Assembly (NCBI GenBank): GCA_019057795.1
Contig: JAHLWS010000067.1
Location: 1 to 64,000 of the forward strand
Direction: 5' to 3'
Source of the DNA: Promethearchaeota archaeon
Lineage (GTDB): Archaea; Asgardarchaeota; Lokiarchaeia; Sigyniarchaeales; SOKP01
DNA length: 64,000 nucleotides
The notes below the pieces were generated by a model. That model made no database searches and was not told where the DNA came from. It was given only the letters and a program-made list of their open reading frames with translations. Each line of letters opens with the position of its first letter. Positions within the stretch are counted from its first letter, which is position 1. Shown here one piece after another: positions 53,823-63,851 of this stretch. Both the position numbers and the translations under genes were made by a program.

Positions 53823-54776
53823 TTATTCTACGTATTCTGGGTATTCTCCGAGTAACGGTGCGAAAAGTCTTTCGTACTCAACTGCCATACAATGAATACC
53901 TGCTGCTTTAGTAGATTTCTTGATCTCTGCAATGAAAGGCTTGAAAAAGTCAATATTTATCTTGTCAATAGCTGCATATTTGCCAGGCTTATTTCCTTTA
54001 TTTTCCTTTTCTGCTTTTTTAAGAGCTTTCAATAGATCTTTTGGAACGCTAACTCCAGGGATATAGTTATCAAAATACCAAGCTATTCCGTGACTTTTTA
54101 ATGGAAAGAGCCCAAGAAGCACTGGAACATTGTATTGTTCTAGTTCTTTTAGGAAGTCTTTTGCGTCGTCAATATCAAACGCTGTTTGAGTTTGGATAAA
54201 ATCAATACCACGATCTACCTTACGACCAACCTTTAGGATTTCGGGTTCGCGAGGGTTACTGTTAGGGTTAGCAACGCAACCAAAATTCATTTCTATTTTG
54301 CCTCCCTTTAACTCGTTTCCTTCGTAGTCAGTTCCCTCATCAATCATAATAGAAAGCATTTCACAGAACTGTGTGCTATCAATGTCATAAACTGCACGGG
54401 CTTTTTTATGATCTCCAAGAGCTGTATGGTCTCCTGTGAGAGTTAGAATGTTCTTCAACCCCAAAACTGCACCAGCTACTACATCCCCAAAAAGTGCTAC
54501 TCGATTTCGATCCCTAACTGTGACTTGCCATACTGCTTCAATTCCCGCTTCTTCTTGGATTTTGTAGCTTGGGACCAATGATGCCATGTAGGCATCGCCT
54601 TGTGGACCATCCGTTACATTTGCTGCTACGATTCTTTTAGTCTTTTTCATCTCCTTTGCGGAATGGATAATCTCGCTAAGATCCAGAATTTTCTTTGGCT
54701 CTAGCTCACCAGTGAAAACAAAATGGCCCGCTTCGATCGCTTTGCATAATTGGCTATACGCCTTTCTTTTTGCCAT
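53823..54776 (-). CDS. Methylenetetrahydrofolate reductase, MetF-like (copy 2)
   Basis: 317 residues. Barrel with the same blocks as copy 1: VFTGELEPKKILDLSE, ANVTDGPQGDAY, WQVTVRDRNR, NILTLTGDHTALGDHK, FIQTQTAFDIDD, PVLLGLFPLKSHGIAW. No NAD domain. Gene begins immediately after the metV copy 2 stop (adjacent bases), so translation is likely coupled. It ends the minus-strand operon hdrA-hdrC-hdrB-metV-metF, and by analogy with the MetFV-HdrABC-MvhD complex of acetogens may reduce methylene-H4F with electrons delivered by MetV and Hdr. Inferred, not shown. Confidence 0.88.
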   Translation of the reverse strand: MAKRKAYSQLCKAIEAGHFVFTGELEPKKILDLSEIIHSAKEMKKTKRIVAANVTDGPQGDAYMASLVPSYKIQEEAGIEAVWQVTVRDRNRVALFGDVVAGAVLGLKNILTLTGDHTALGDHKKARAVYDIDSTQFCEMLSIMIDEGTDYEGNELKGGKIEMNFGCVANPNSNPREPEILKVGRKVDRGIDFIQTQTAFDIDDAKDFLKELEQYNVPVLLGLFPLKSHGIAWYFDNYIPGVSVPKDLLKALKKAEKENKGNKPGKYAAIDKINIDFFKPFIAEIKKSTKAAGIHCMAVEYERLFAPLLGEYPEYVE

Positions 54777-55481
54777 TTAATTTTCCGCCTCCGTTTTTTC
54801 TTCTTCATTAGTATATTCCTTATTGATAACTAAGTATCCAGGACTGGTAGACGTGCGAAAGTCCCTTGGGGGTCTGTATTTTTTAAAGAGATCGAGTCTA
54901 TTAAATTCTTTTAACCTCGTCCAAATGCGTACCCACGCGCAAGGAAGCGTATAACCACCTACTTCACACATCCCATCTACCATTCCTCCACAGGGTCCGT
55001 TACTTAAGTGTTTAGCACATCCTGCTCGGGGACATAATCCCCCAGTCTCTCCAATTATACAATCTCCGCACTCCTCACAATATTCAATGAAATTATTCTC
55101 ACCACTGTCTTGTACGCCTCCAAACATGCTATCTTGGGCGGGGAAAGTTAACTTACTGGGAAGCACTTTATTCAGCATTACGACACCAAGCCCACAAGCA
55201 AGAGAAACTATAGCTTCGCAGTCGTCGATGTAAGGTCGCACTGTTGTTGCTGCAACTCTATCGTCACACTGTCTTAATACCGTTATTGCTTTCCACGTTA
55301 ACTTCTTACCTTCAGTTCGGGCTTTTAATTCTAAAAGTTGTCCAAGAACTTTTGCTTCATTTATGGAGCGTGGTGGTTGACAGCAACCATCGCATCCAGC
55401 TATTAATATCTTGTTATAGCTCTTAACCATTTCATAAATTTCGTTTATGTCTTTTTGTTGTGTAATTATCATATCATACAC
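54777..55481 (-). CDS. MetV-like subunit (copy 2)
   Basis: 234 residues. N-terminal ILIAGCDGCCQPPRSINEA; central SLACGLGVVMLNKVLP; C-terminal cysteine block YCEECGDCIIGETGGLCPR, CAKHLSNGPCGGM, CEVGGYTLPCAW, as in MetV/MTHFR-C proteins which hold iron-sulfur or zinc. Bridges MetF with an Hdr-type electron donor. Placed 74 bases after hdrB and directly before metF. Compared with copy 1 at 44373-45038 it has an ordinary ATG start and a longer acidic tail (EEEKTEAEN). Confidence 0.85.
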   Translation of the reverse strand: MYDMIITQQKDINEIYEMVKSYNKILIAGCDGCCQPPRSINEAKVLGQLLELKARTEGKKLTWKAITVLRQCDDRVAATTVRPYIDDCEAIVSLACGLGVVMLNKVLPSKLTFPAQDSMFGGVQDSGENNFIEYCEECGDCIIGETGGLCPRAGCAKHLSNGPCGGMVDGMCEVGGYTLPCAWVRIWTRLKEFNRLDLFKKYRPPRDFRTSTSPGYLVINKEYTNEEEKTEAEN

Positions 55482-55555
55482 GCTTTTTATTCTTGATTTT
55501 TCAGATTTTATTAGATTTTTATTATTTGCTTAAATCGTAAAAAAAGTTTTTTTTA

Positions 55556-56440
55556 TTATATTTTTAATTTTTCCATTAATTTCGTTGGTTTTACACTTCG
55601 TTGCTTTAAAGCTAGCTTTGTTGTATCGACTCCCAAAGCGATTGCCATTAATTCTGCTAGATATAGAACTGGAATATCAAGTTCTTTCTCACTTTTTCTG
55701 GAGATCAATTTTTCTTTTCTATCGTATTGGGTAGCACAAGCGGGACAAACGGCAACCATTCCATCTACTTCTTTGTGGAAATTTTTTAAGTCTGTCATTT
55801 TTTCTTCGACTAAATTCATTCCTATTTCATCTTGTAATCTAGCGCAGTACCCACAGCATTCAAGTTTAGTAGCAAATTCTACGGGCGAAGCTCCTATAGC
55901 TTTTAGTATTTTATCCATGCTCTCAGGCCGTTCGGGATGATCAAATTGCATTATTTTTGAAGGTCTTATAAGATGACAACCATAATGCGAAGCAATATTT
56001 AAACTATCTAACGGTTTAACAACTTTGCTTTTAATCTTTTCAAGCATCTCATCTTGGCTAAACAATTCCGCAAAATGAATAACTTTTGAAGTCCCTTTAT
56101 ATTCGATGCCAAGCTTTCCTAGAACGGCATTTACTCTATCAAATGCTGCCTTATCTTCTTTTAATAAAACATGGACCGTTTTTAAGGTCTCATAACATCC
56201 AGAACACACGGTCATGATGTCTAATCCAAGTTTTTCGGCAATAGATAGATTTCTCGCTCCTAATGTTAACCAAGTATCAATATTGAGCGATTGAGTTGCA
56301 ACAGGATCGGGACAACATCCCGCACCCTCCATCTCCTTATACTTTATTCCTAAGATTTTAGAGATTTCTCGAAAGGCTTTTTCAAAATGTGGCATTTTCA
56401 AAGGGATTGTACACCCTAAATACAACGCATATTCCATCAT
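55556..56440 (-). CDS. hdrB: Heterodisulfide reductase subunit B
   Basis: 294 residues, typical length. Two CCG-type iron-sulfur motifs: GAGCCPDPVATQ with CSGCYETLK, and HYGCHLI with ECCGYCARLQ, then VCPACATQYD. In relatives HdrB holds the two noncubane [4Fe-4S] clusters that cleave a heterodisulfide; here, without methanogenesis genes in the window, the acceptor could be MetV/MetF. Its ATG overlaps the hdrC stop by four bases (ATGA type), showing translational coupling. Cytoplasmic. The N-terminus YALYLGCTIPLK is the usual one. Confidence 0.92.
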   Translation of the reverse strand: MMEYALYLGCTIPLKMPHFEKAFREISKILGIKYKEMEGAGCCPDPVATQSLNIDTWLTLGARNLSIAEKLGLDIMTVCSGCYETLKTVHVLLKEDKAAFDRVNAVLGKLGIEYKGTSKVIHFAELFSQDEMLEKIKSKVVKPLDSLNIASHYGCHLIRPSKIMQFDHPERPESMDKILKAIGASPVEFATKLECCGYCARLQDEIGMNLVEEKMTDLKNFHKEVDGMVAVCPACATQYDRKEKLISRKSEKELDIPVLYLAELMAIALGVDTTKLALKQRSVKPTKLMEKLKI

Positions 56441-56973
56441 TTTTCATCATCCTCTTCTTTTTTTATTAAATTCCCTAGTCCGGTCTCTTTTATTATGAAT
56501 TGAATCTCATCTAAGTTAGGACCTACGATATTTGGTAAGTCCATTTTGTTTCTCCTTCTGTCTATAGTAGTTTTCATACCACCTGTATATGGTATTACAA
56601 AACCATTAGTATAAATCGTATTTATCGTAACAGAATATTCTATCGGCACATTTCCTTCTTTCACTGCCATGTTTCTTAGAAGCGCTAAGATAAACGAATA
56701 ATCTACATTCTTTGGACATCTTTCTGTGCACCGATGGCATAGTGAGCACGTCCATATAGCGTTGCTCGATAAAACTTCTTCTCTCAATCCTAAAAGGCAT
56801 GAAGCAACAACTCTATGAGGTTGTAAATCGACATATTCCGTTACTGTGCAACCAGAGCTACATACTCCGCATTGAATACACTTTAATAAAGATTTTGCCC
56901 CCACTTTTTCGCTAATTTCGTACCTAAAATTGTTATCTAAATCTTTAGCTTGTTTTACAACATTATCAGACAT
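56437..56973 (-). CDS. hdrC: Heterodisulfide reductase subunit C
   Basis: 178 residues. Two [4Fe-4S] motifs: CIQCGVCSSGCTV and CSLCHRCTERCPKN, each with the expected helix after it. Carries electrons from HdrA to HdrB. Three bases separate it from hdrA upstream, and the next gene hdrB overlaps its stop. No membrane segment, so this is the soluble HdrC type rather than HdrE-linked. Confidence 0.92.
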   Translation of the reverse strand: MSDNVVKQAKDLDNNFRYEISEKVGAKSLLKCIQCGVCSSGCTVTEYVDLQPHRVVASCLLGLREEVLSSNAIWTCSLCHRCTERCPKNVDYSFILALLRNMAVKEGNVPIEYSVTINTIYTNGFVIPYTGGMKTTIDRRRNKMDLPNIVGPNLDEIQFIIKETGLGNLIKKEEDDEK

Positions 56974-56976
56974 TTT

Positions 56977-59900
56977 TTAAGCACCCTCCTTAGCTTTTTC
57001 TTTTTTTTCAATTTTATCACCTGTTTTACTTAGTGGTCCAAGTTCTTTTACTTTATTAACGAATTCGGTAATGACTTGAGAGAAACGTTTACCTTCGCTA
57101 GCTGATATCCATTCAAGTCGGTAACGTTCAGGATTAATTCCTACACTTTCTAATGTTTCTTGAATCTCATTGTAACGCCTTAACATGTCGTAATTGCCTT
57201 CTATATAGTGACAATCTCCAATGTGGCATCCGCCAATTAACACTCCGTCGGCACCTTCCAAAAATGCTTGTAATATGAAACTTTTAGGAATTCTTCCAGT
57301 ACACATAACTCTAATAGGTCTAATATTAGGGGGATATTGAAATCTACTTACACCACAAGTATCTGCTCCCGCATAGCTACACCAATTGCATAAGAAAGCT
57401 ACAATCCTAGGTCTTTCGTCTATAAAATCTCCTTTAACTGCTTCTGTAATCATTGGGTATATTTGATCGTCAGCAAAATGTTGCATAGTAATTGCCCCTG
57501 CAGGACACGCTGCCGAACAATCTCCACACCCTTTACACAATAAAGGGTTAGACTCTGAAACCAACACTTCGTTATCGAAATTGACTCCAATAGCTCCGAA
57601 GTTACATACCTCCTCGCATTTTTGACAGGCTATACATAATGCCGGGTTAACAATTGAAACCAGTGGTTCGTTTTCTACCTCTCCAGAAATCAACGGGATT
57701 AGCGCATGAGCAGCAGCAGCTCGTCCTTGAGATATTGAATCAGCAATACCTTTTGGACCGTGAGCAGTACCAGCTAAATAAATTCCATCAGTCGCAAAAT
57801 CAACGGGTCTTAATTTTACATGAGCTTCTAAAAAGAACCCTTTTTGGTCTCTGGCGCACTTTATGAATTCTCCAAGTTTTTTAGTATCATAGGGTACTAA
57901 AGGCGTTGACAGGACTACCTTGTCGGCTTCGATGTTAAGAGTTATTTGAGTTAAAATATCGTTAACCTTGACATTAATTTTTCCATTAACGAGATCAACT
58001 TCGGGGTAATCGTTAAATCGAATGTAGTTGATATTTTCACGAGCTTTCCAGTAATATTGTTCTTCATCAGTTCCTACGCGTATATCTCTATAGAGAACGT
58101 AGATTTGCGAATTAGGGTAATTTTCTTTTATGTATAAAGCGTGTCTTATAGATTCAGAGCAACATATTAAGGAACAGTAAGTAACTCCATTACCGCCTTC
58201 AGGTTGTCGCGAAGCAACGCAGTGAATAAAGACGAAAGTCTCGCCATCCTTTAGTTCATCGTCTCTTAACTTTTGAGATAGTTCTAGTTGAGTCATTATT
58301 CTCTCATCTTCCCCGTAATGGTACCAACCTTTTGGTTTATATTCGTAAGCGCCAGTAGCTGCGATTATAACTCCAACATTTAAATCTGTGCTATTCTCAT
58401 CAGTTAAATTTTTAACTTTGATGTTAAAATCTCCTATTGAACCCTTAACCTCTACAACTTCGGAATTTAAGTAAGCCGTGAGATTTTTTAACCCGTTAAA
58501 TTCTTTAAGCCTCTCTTCTAAAAACTGTTTTGAGTCAATTCTATCGAAATTAAGCTTATAAATAAGGTTTAATTGCCCACCTAATTTGTCGTCTTTCTCT
58601 ATAAGGTGTACTTTGAAGCCTTTTTTGGCAATTTCCATAGCAGCAGACATTCCAGCGATACCTCCACCGATTATTAACGCCTCTGGGACAACATCTCCCT
58701 TAATTCTAATTTCTGATTTTTGAAATCGTACACGCGCTACGCCCATTCTTATTAGATCTTTTGCTTTATCTGTCGCCTTTTCATATTCCTTCATATGAAC
58801 CCAAGAATCTAATTCCCGAATACTTACGAAATTAAATAAATATTCGTTTAGTCCTGCTTCTCGAATAGTTTTTTGAAATAATGGTTCGTGAGTTCTTGGT
58901 GTGCACGCAGCAACTATTACCCGGTTTAAGTCTAATTCCACAATCTTTTCCTTAATAATGTCTTGTGTGAGACTTGAACAACTATATTTGTTGTCCATCG
59001 AGAAAACTACATTTGGAAGCGTTTTGGAATACTCAACAAGCGCCGGAATATCCATATAACCCCCTATATTTACTCCACACTTACAAACAAATACTCCTAT
59101 TCTTGGTTCGTCTCTGGGATTTACTACTTTTAAGGGAGGCAAAATAACCTCTAATTCTTCAGGACTTAAAGGAACGGCATGCACAGCGCCTAAAGCCGCT
59201 GCCCCTCCAGCTTTTGCTACTGAATTAGCTATGTCGTCAGGGGATTGACAAGAACCAGATACATAAATCCCATCCCGAGTAGACCGTAGATCTTCGGTCG
59301 AATTTTTTGTTTTAAAAAACCCTAATTCGTTTGTTTCAATCCCTAACATTTCGGCAAGCTTTTCGGTTCCCTTACGGGGGATCACTGCGTTTGCCAACAC
59401 AACCAAATCAAATTCACTAGTTTCAACGTCTCCCGTATCTAGGTTCGCGTGTTTTACAAAAAGGTTATGATTCTCGGGATTTTCTCGAATATCACCGGGA
59501 ATGCCGCGATAATAAATTAATTTGTATTCATCTTTTGCTCTTTCAATGAATTCTTCTTGATTTTTTCCGATTACACGAGTATCGTTGAAAAATATCGTCA
59601 CATTTGTGTCTGGAGCGTGTTCTCGAGTGACAACCCCTTCTTTGGCCATATACATACAACAGAATTTCGAACAATAAGCACATAAATCCTCATTTCGAGA
59701 ACCAACGCACCCAATAAAACCAATTTCGTGGGCGTGTTTTTTATCTGAGGGTCTAAGCAATTGTCCTTCAGTAGGACCAGATGCGCTTAATAAACGTTCA
59801 TATTGCATTGCTGTAATAACATTAGGATACTCTCCGTAATGGTATCTATCTATTGGTGTTGGATCTAATAGGTCTATTCCTGTAGCAACAATAATTGATG

Positions 59901-60462
59901 CCACATTATACTCAACTACTTCGTCTTTCATATCCCAAGTAATAGCTTCAGCTTCACACTCTTTTTCGCATAATAGGCACGCATCTTTCGTTAGATATAG
60001 ACATTTTTCAGCATCAATGATTGCCTTTCTTGGTACGGCTTGTGGAAAAGGGATATATATTGCTGTGCGGTTTCCCATTCCTTCTTCGAACTCGCTCGAA
60101 ATCTTTTTCATGGGGCACTTTTCCATACAAGCGCCGCAACCTGTACATTTATCCCAATCAACATATCGTGCTTTTTTAACGATCTTTACTTTAAAATTAC
60201 CTGCTTCGCCAGATACTTCTTGAACTTCCGAATACATGAGAAGTTCTACATTAGGATGTCTAGCTACTTCCACCATTTTTGGTGCTAAAATACAAATCGA
60301 ACAATCTAAGGTTGGAAATGTTTTATCAAGTTGAGCCATACGTCCACCAACCGAGGATGTTTTTTCGACTAGAATTACTTTATAACCTTGCTCACCCAAA
60401 GTAAGGCTGGCTTCAATTCCCGAAATTCCTGCTCCTATTACCATTATATTACTATTTGGCAT
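56977..60462 (-). CDS. hdrA: HdrA with fused MvhD domain (electron-bifurcating flavoprotein)
   Basis: 1161 residues, much longer than methanogen HdrA (about 650). N-terminal FAD Rossmann VIGAGISGIEASLTLGEQG, CSICILAPK, ferredoxin KCTGCGACMEKCP, then GFIGCVGSRNEDLCAYCSKF and VFVCKCGVNIGG. A second FAD Rossmann lies near 594 (IIGGGIAGMSAAMEIAKKG). Two C-terminal ferredoxin motifs near 945-985 (CIACQKCEEVC, CKGCGDCSAACP). The last ~150 residues are MvhD-type (FLCNWCSYAGADTCGVSR, GADGVLIGGCHIGDCHY), which normally passes electrons from hydrogenase or formate dehydrogenase. So an HdrA-HdrA/MvhD fusion, expected to bifurcate electrons. First gene of the operon. Confidence 0.9.
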   Translation of the reverse strand: MPNSNIMVIGAGISGIEASLTLGEQGYKVILVEKTSSVGGRMAQLDKTFPTLDCSICILAPKMVEVARHPNVELLMYSEVQEVSGEAGNFKVKIVKKARYVDWDKCTGCGACMEKCPMKKISSEFEEGMGNRTAIYIPFPQAVPRKAIIDAEKCLYLTKDACLLCEKECEAEAITWDMKDEVVEYNVASIIVATGIDLLDPTPIDRYHYGEYPNVITAMQYERLLSASGPTEGQLLRPSDKKHAHEIGFIGCVGSRNEDLCAYCSKFCCMYMAKEGVVTREHAPDTNVTIFFNDTRVIGKNQEEFIERAKDEYKLIYYRGIPGDIRENPENHNLFVKHANLDTGDVETSEFDLVVLANAVIPRKGTEKLAEMLGIETNELGFFKTKNSTEDLRSTRDGIYVSGSCQSPDDIANSVAKAGGAAALGAVHAVPLSPEELEVILPPLKVVNPRDEPRIGVFVCKCGVNIGGYMDIPALVEYSKTLPNVVFSMDNKYSCSSLTQDIIKEKIVELDLNRVIVAACTPRTHEPLFQKTIREAGLNEYLFNFVSIRELDSWVHMKEYEKATDKAKDLIRMGVARVRFQKSEIRIKGDVVPEALIIGGGIAGMSAAMEIAKKGFKVHLIEKDDKLGGQLNLIYKLNFDRIDSKQFLEERLKEFNGLKNLTAYLNSEVVEVKGSIGDFNIKVKNLTDENSTDLNVGVIIAATGAYEYKPKGWYHYGEDERIMTQLELSQKLRDDELKDGETFVFIHCVASRQPEGGNGVTYCSLICCSESIRHALYIKENYPNSQIYVLYRDIRVGTDEEQYYWKARENINYIRFNDYPEVDLVNGKINVKVNDILTQITLNIEADKVVLSTPLVPYDTKKLGEFIKCARDQKGFFLEAHVKLRPVDFATDGIYLAGTAHGPKGIADSISQGRAAAAHALIPLISGEVENEPLVSIVNPALCIACQKCEEVCNFGAIGVNFDNEVLVSESNPLLCKGCGDCSAACPAGAITMQHFADDQIYPMITEAVKGDFIDERPRIVAFLCNWCSYAGADTCGVSRFQYPPNIRPIRVMCTGRIPKSFILQAFLEGADGVLIGGCHIGDCHYIEGNYDMLRRYNEIQETLESVGINPERYRLEWISASEGKRFSQVITEFVNKVKELGPLSKTGDKIEKKEKAKEGA

Positions 60463-61043
60463 AATTTTTTCTTCAGTTTTTGATTATTTTTTTAATATTT
60501 TTTTATTAATTTTCGTTGCTTATCTAAAATTAATTGTCCTTTTTGAAAATAATTGTTTATATTATAAACTTATATTTTTATAATTTACTTAATAGGTTAA
60601 GAATATATATAAATATTTCTCTGTTTGACGAAAATGACAAGTTTTTTGTTGAAGATTTACAAAAAAAAAGCTTTATTGATCAAAATTCTGAACAATTCTT
60701 TCTTATTTTAATAAATTTTTGCTCAAAAAGTGTCAATTTGGCAATAGAGCGTTTCTTCTCTAAGAAAATTGATGACATTTTCGTTAATTTTACGATTATT
60801 AAGATTTCAGATACCTAAATAGTTAAAAAAAATAATAAATAATAACAAGTTGATAGCGCTTATCAAAATGTTATAAAAATTAATAGAAGATAGTAGAAAT
60901 CGATTTAATTTTTTCTAAAAGTATAAAGTCATGTTATATAGATATTAATCAATATAATAAAATAAAACAAGTTAATAATCAAATAATAAACAATTAATAC
61001 AATAAGAATCCGACAAAAGCTTTATTGGTACCTGTAGGATTCT
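60463..61043. other. 581 bp gap between divergent genes
   Basis: Very AT-rich upstream DNA for the hdr operon (leftward) and the GTPase gene (rightward). A 94-codon plus-strand frame at 60534-60818 exists but has low-complexity Phe/Ile/Asn composition, no ribosome-binding site, and I do not accept it as a gene. Nothing else seen. Confidence 0.5.
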
Positions 61044-61742
61044 ATGAATGTGCTGAAAATCATGAAAATAGTTGTGTCTGGCCCTCTCCATTGCGGAAAG
61101 TCAAGTTTTATCAAATTTTTAGATGAAAAAGCCTTAAATGTCGAAGCAAAAGCTAGGGATAATAAGTTTTATACGGTTGGAATGGACTTAGGTGTGATTA
61201 GATTAAATGGGTTTGATGTCTTTTTATTTGGAACACCTGGTTTATTAAGATTCAAAGTTATGAGAGATGTAATCATTCAAGGGGCTGATGGGATTATTTT
61301 CATTTTTGATGCGGCTCATCCTGAAAAAGATGAAGATGCATTAATCATATTAAATGCCCTTAGAAAAACAATAGGAGTTGGTACGCCAATAGTTTATTTA
61401 GCAAACAAGCAAGATATTGCTGGTGCGAGACACTCTGAGATAGTAAGATCACAGAATTACTTACACGACGACGCTATGATTTTTTCGACAAGCACAAGGA
61501 CAGGAGAAAATTTAAAAGAATCTTTGAAATATCTTGTAAATCTGATATACGATAATTATTCTTCCCTCCTCACAGTACTTCGTTCATATGAAACAAATAT
61601 TGAAGGATTGGCTGAAAAGTTAGAAAAAAATCCTGTTGAGATGAGAGATTTGTTAAACAACCTTGAAATAAAGAGGTTTATTGAGGTTGACAGGCTCAGA
61701 AGAACTTACAAAGTAAAACAAGGGTTAAAACTCTTGTTGTAA
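61044..61742 (+). CDS. Arf/Rag-like small GTPase with C-terminal winged-helix extension
   Basis: 232 residues. G1 is GPLHCGKSS at 13-21, G3 is FGTPG at 62-66 (the Asp replaced by Thr-Pro), G4 is ANKQD with N121-D124. Residues 170-232 form an extra helical/winged segment (EGLAEKLEKNPVEMRDLLNN, IEVDRLRRTYKVKQGL). Ras-superfamily proteins with such tails are abundant in Asgard archaea. Start may be the ATG at 61044 or the downstream ATG at 61062 (MKIVVSGP), which fits the core better. Effector unknown. Confidence 0.8.
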   Translation: MNVLKIMKIVVSGPLHCGKSSFIKFLDEKALNVEAKARDNKFYTVGMDLGVIRLNGFDVFLFGTPGLLRFKVMRDVIIQGADGIIFIFDAAHPEKDEDALIILNALRKTIGVGTPIVYLANKQDIAGARHSEIVRSQNYLHDDAMIFSTSTRTGENLKESLKYLVNLIYDNYSSLLTVLRSYETNIEGLAEKLEKNPVEMRDLLNNLEIKRFIEVDRLRRTYKVKQGLKLLL

Positions 61743-61797
61743 AGTTTGGAGTTTATTTTTTAGCCATATAATCTGTTTTTTGATAATTAATTTACTT

Positions 61798-63690
61798 TTA
61801 CGCCAAATCAGAAGGCAAGATATCATCTTTACCGTATTTTTTCCATAATTTATTTAATTCTGATCTTTGTTTAGTATGAACTTCCCAGAAAAATCTTGGA
61901 ATATCTTTTTCTGCCTTATACATTTCTTCCATGCGATCCAATTTATCAAGCAATTTTTTGATTTTTAACTTAAATTGCTCTGTGTAATCTTCTTGAGAAT
62001 AATCTTTATCTAATTCTAATTTAAACAATGCTTTCAGATCTTTATATTTCGGAAGATATCCAATCGGTGTTTCAATCGCACCGAAGTCTCCTTGAGTACG
62101 GCCTTCCGCCCAAATAACCCATACTTTCTTATCCAACATGCCATTTAGATACTTACTTTCTTTATTTTTAAGAAAATAATTAGTAGAGAATACTTTTGGA
62201 CAATGTTTTAATTTCTTGCCAAATTTTTGGTGATTTTTTAAGTACTTTCCCAATGGCACAACTAGAAAATCTAAATTTGCCATTGGACTAGCTTTTCTAA
62301 CGCCTACCGCACCAAGAGTAGCTGAAGTTGTTTCAGATTCAATAGTTGCCCCCATAAAAATTCCATATTCCCAACTTAAGCTTTCAACAACAGGAGGCAT
62401 TGTATCCGAATCTCTACCACCATAGAGGATGCCGTGAATGGGTACGCCATTAGGGTCTTCTAATTTGGGATCGCAATTAGATAGGTCAGTAAGATTTATT
62501 GTATACCTGGCATTTGGATGGGCGAGAAGGATATTATTCCCATTTTCGTCAGTTTTTCCTTCAAACCAACTGCCAGAATAATTAAAGCCTTCTTTAGGGT
62601 GATCTTTTCCCATCCCAAGCCAATATGGTTTTCCGTCCTTTATGAGAACATTAGAATAAATTAATTCTCTTGGCGTTATAAGAGCTTCGTAAATTACGGG
62701 ATCGTCTTTAGGATTTACATCTTTTATAATTCCAAATATTCCCTTTTCTATATTAACAGCATGTGTATAACCATCTTCCCAGCTACGAAGGTATGCAATA
62801 TCGTCTCCAACAATTAGTTGTCCCGGAAGCATAGCTGTTGAAGTTTTTCCACAAGCACTTGGATAAGCCCCAGAAAAATAAGTAGTGCGATTTTTTCCTG
62901 TAGGACGAACCCCCAATATGAAATAATGTTCTGTAAGCCAATCTTCATTATTTGCCTTATTTATTGCTAATCGTAGAGCTAATTTCTTTAATCCTAAAGA
63001 GTTGCCTGCGTATTGATTGTTTACGGACAAAACCCGATCTTCTTGTAAATCTACATATATGCGACGTTTATTGAAATTTTTAGTAACTGGAGGATCTCCA
63101 TCGAGTTCACCGGCAGAATGGATGAAGTAAAAGAAGTCATCAGAACCATTAAGATCTTTGAATTCTTCGTAGCCGACACGATACAAAAGGTCTTCTGAAT
63201 GTGCGACATAAAACGAATCCGTGAGTTGTAGAGCTCCGATTGTAAATTTAGAATTTAGAGGACCAAGGCAGAAAAATCTTACAAGACATTCTTTTCCTTT
63301 CATACATCCATCCATAATTTCTAATACTTCTTTGAGTCCTTCATCCCTATCCATTGTATTTATCCAGGGACTCCTATATTCGCCTTTAGGAATTAGCACT
63401 TTAGTGTTTTCTTTATCTCTTGCTTGATCGTAAAAGCTATCGTAATGAATTGTATGTCCATTTATCTGAAGTTTAGTTTCTTCGTTGATGACGATGGCTT
63501 TTTGTCTCACATATTTGATATCTTCTTTAGAATCAGAAATTACTGTAACCTTACTAGGTTTACATAAGTCAACAAATTGCTTTATAATCTTTAACACGTG
63601 TTCATTCTTCAAATTAAACAATTTTTCGACGTCATCTTGAGATATTAAATCTCTGTCCGCAAAATTTACAAAATCTTTTGTAATGTCCAT
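61798..63690 (-). CDS. pckG: Phosphoenolpyruvate carboxykinase (GTP)
   Basis: 630 residues, typical for the GTP-dependent family. Kinase P-loop PSACGKTSTAML (about 277-288). Also the GTP-type block GRDSDTMPPVVESLSWEYGI and the substrate block FNYSGSWFEGK. Catalyses oxaloacetate + GTP to PEP + CO2 + GDP, and in archaea may run in either direction for gluconeogenesis or anaplerosis. Single gene; upstream lies AT-rich DNA and the thermosome gene end, downstream a convergent GTPase gene. Confidence 0.95.
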   Translation of the reverse strand: MDITKDFVNFADRDLISQDDVEKLFNLKNEHVLKIIKQFVDLCKPSKVTVISDSKEDIKYVRQKAIVINEETKLQINGHTIHYDSFYDQARDKENTKVLIPKGEYRSPWINTMDRDEGLKEVLEIMDGCMKGKECLVRFFCLGPLNSKFTIGALQLTDSFYVAHSEDLLYRVGYEEFKDLNGSDDFFYFIHSAGELDGDPPVTKNFNKRRIYVDLQEDRVLSVNNQYAGNSLGLKKLALRLAINKANNEDWLTEHYFILGVRPTGKNRTTYFSGAYPSACGKTSTAMLPGQLIVGDDIAYLRSWEDGYTHAVNIEKGIFGIIKDVNPKDDPVIYEALITPRELIYSNVLIKDGKPYWLGMGKDHPKEGFNYSGSWFEGKTDENGNNILLAHPNARYTINLTDLSNCDPKLEDPNGVPIHGILYGGRDSDTMPPVVESLSWEYGIFMGATIESETTSATLGAVGVRKASPMANLDFLVVPLGKYLKNHQKFGKKLKHCPKVFSTNYFLKNKESKYLNGMLDKKVWVIWAEGRTQGDFGAIETPIGYLPKYKDLKALFKLELDKDYSQEDYTEQFKLKIKKLLDKLDRMEEMYKAEKDIPRFFWEVHTKQRSELNKLWKKYGKDDILPSDLA

Positions 63691-63851
63691 CTTAATTCAT
63701 TTAAAAAATATTTTTAGTTTATGGATAAAAAAGTGAAATTTTTATTAAAAATCTTTTTGAAGTTAGTGAAAAATTGAAAAATTTTTAAATAATATTCTAA
63801 AATAAACGAAAAGAAGAAAAAAATTAAGAAAAAAATGAAGTAATTTACATT

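Noticed and set aside
60534..60818. 94-codon frame upstream of the hdr operon
   Set aside because: AT-driven Phe/Ile/Asn composition, no ribosome-binding site and no recognisable motif; it lies in the shared promoter gap.
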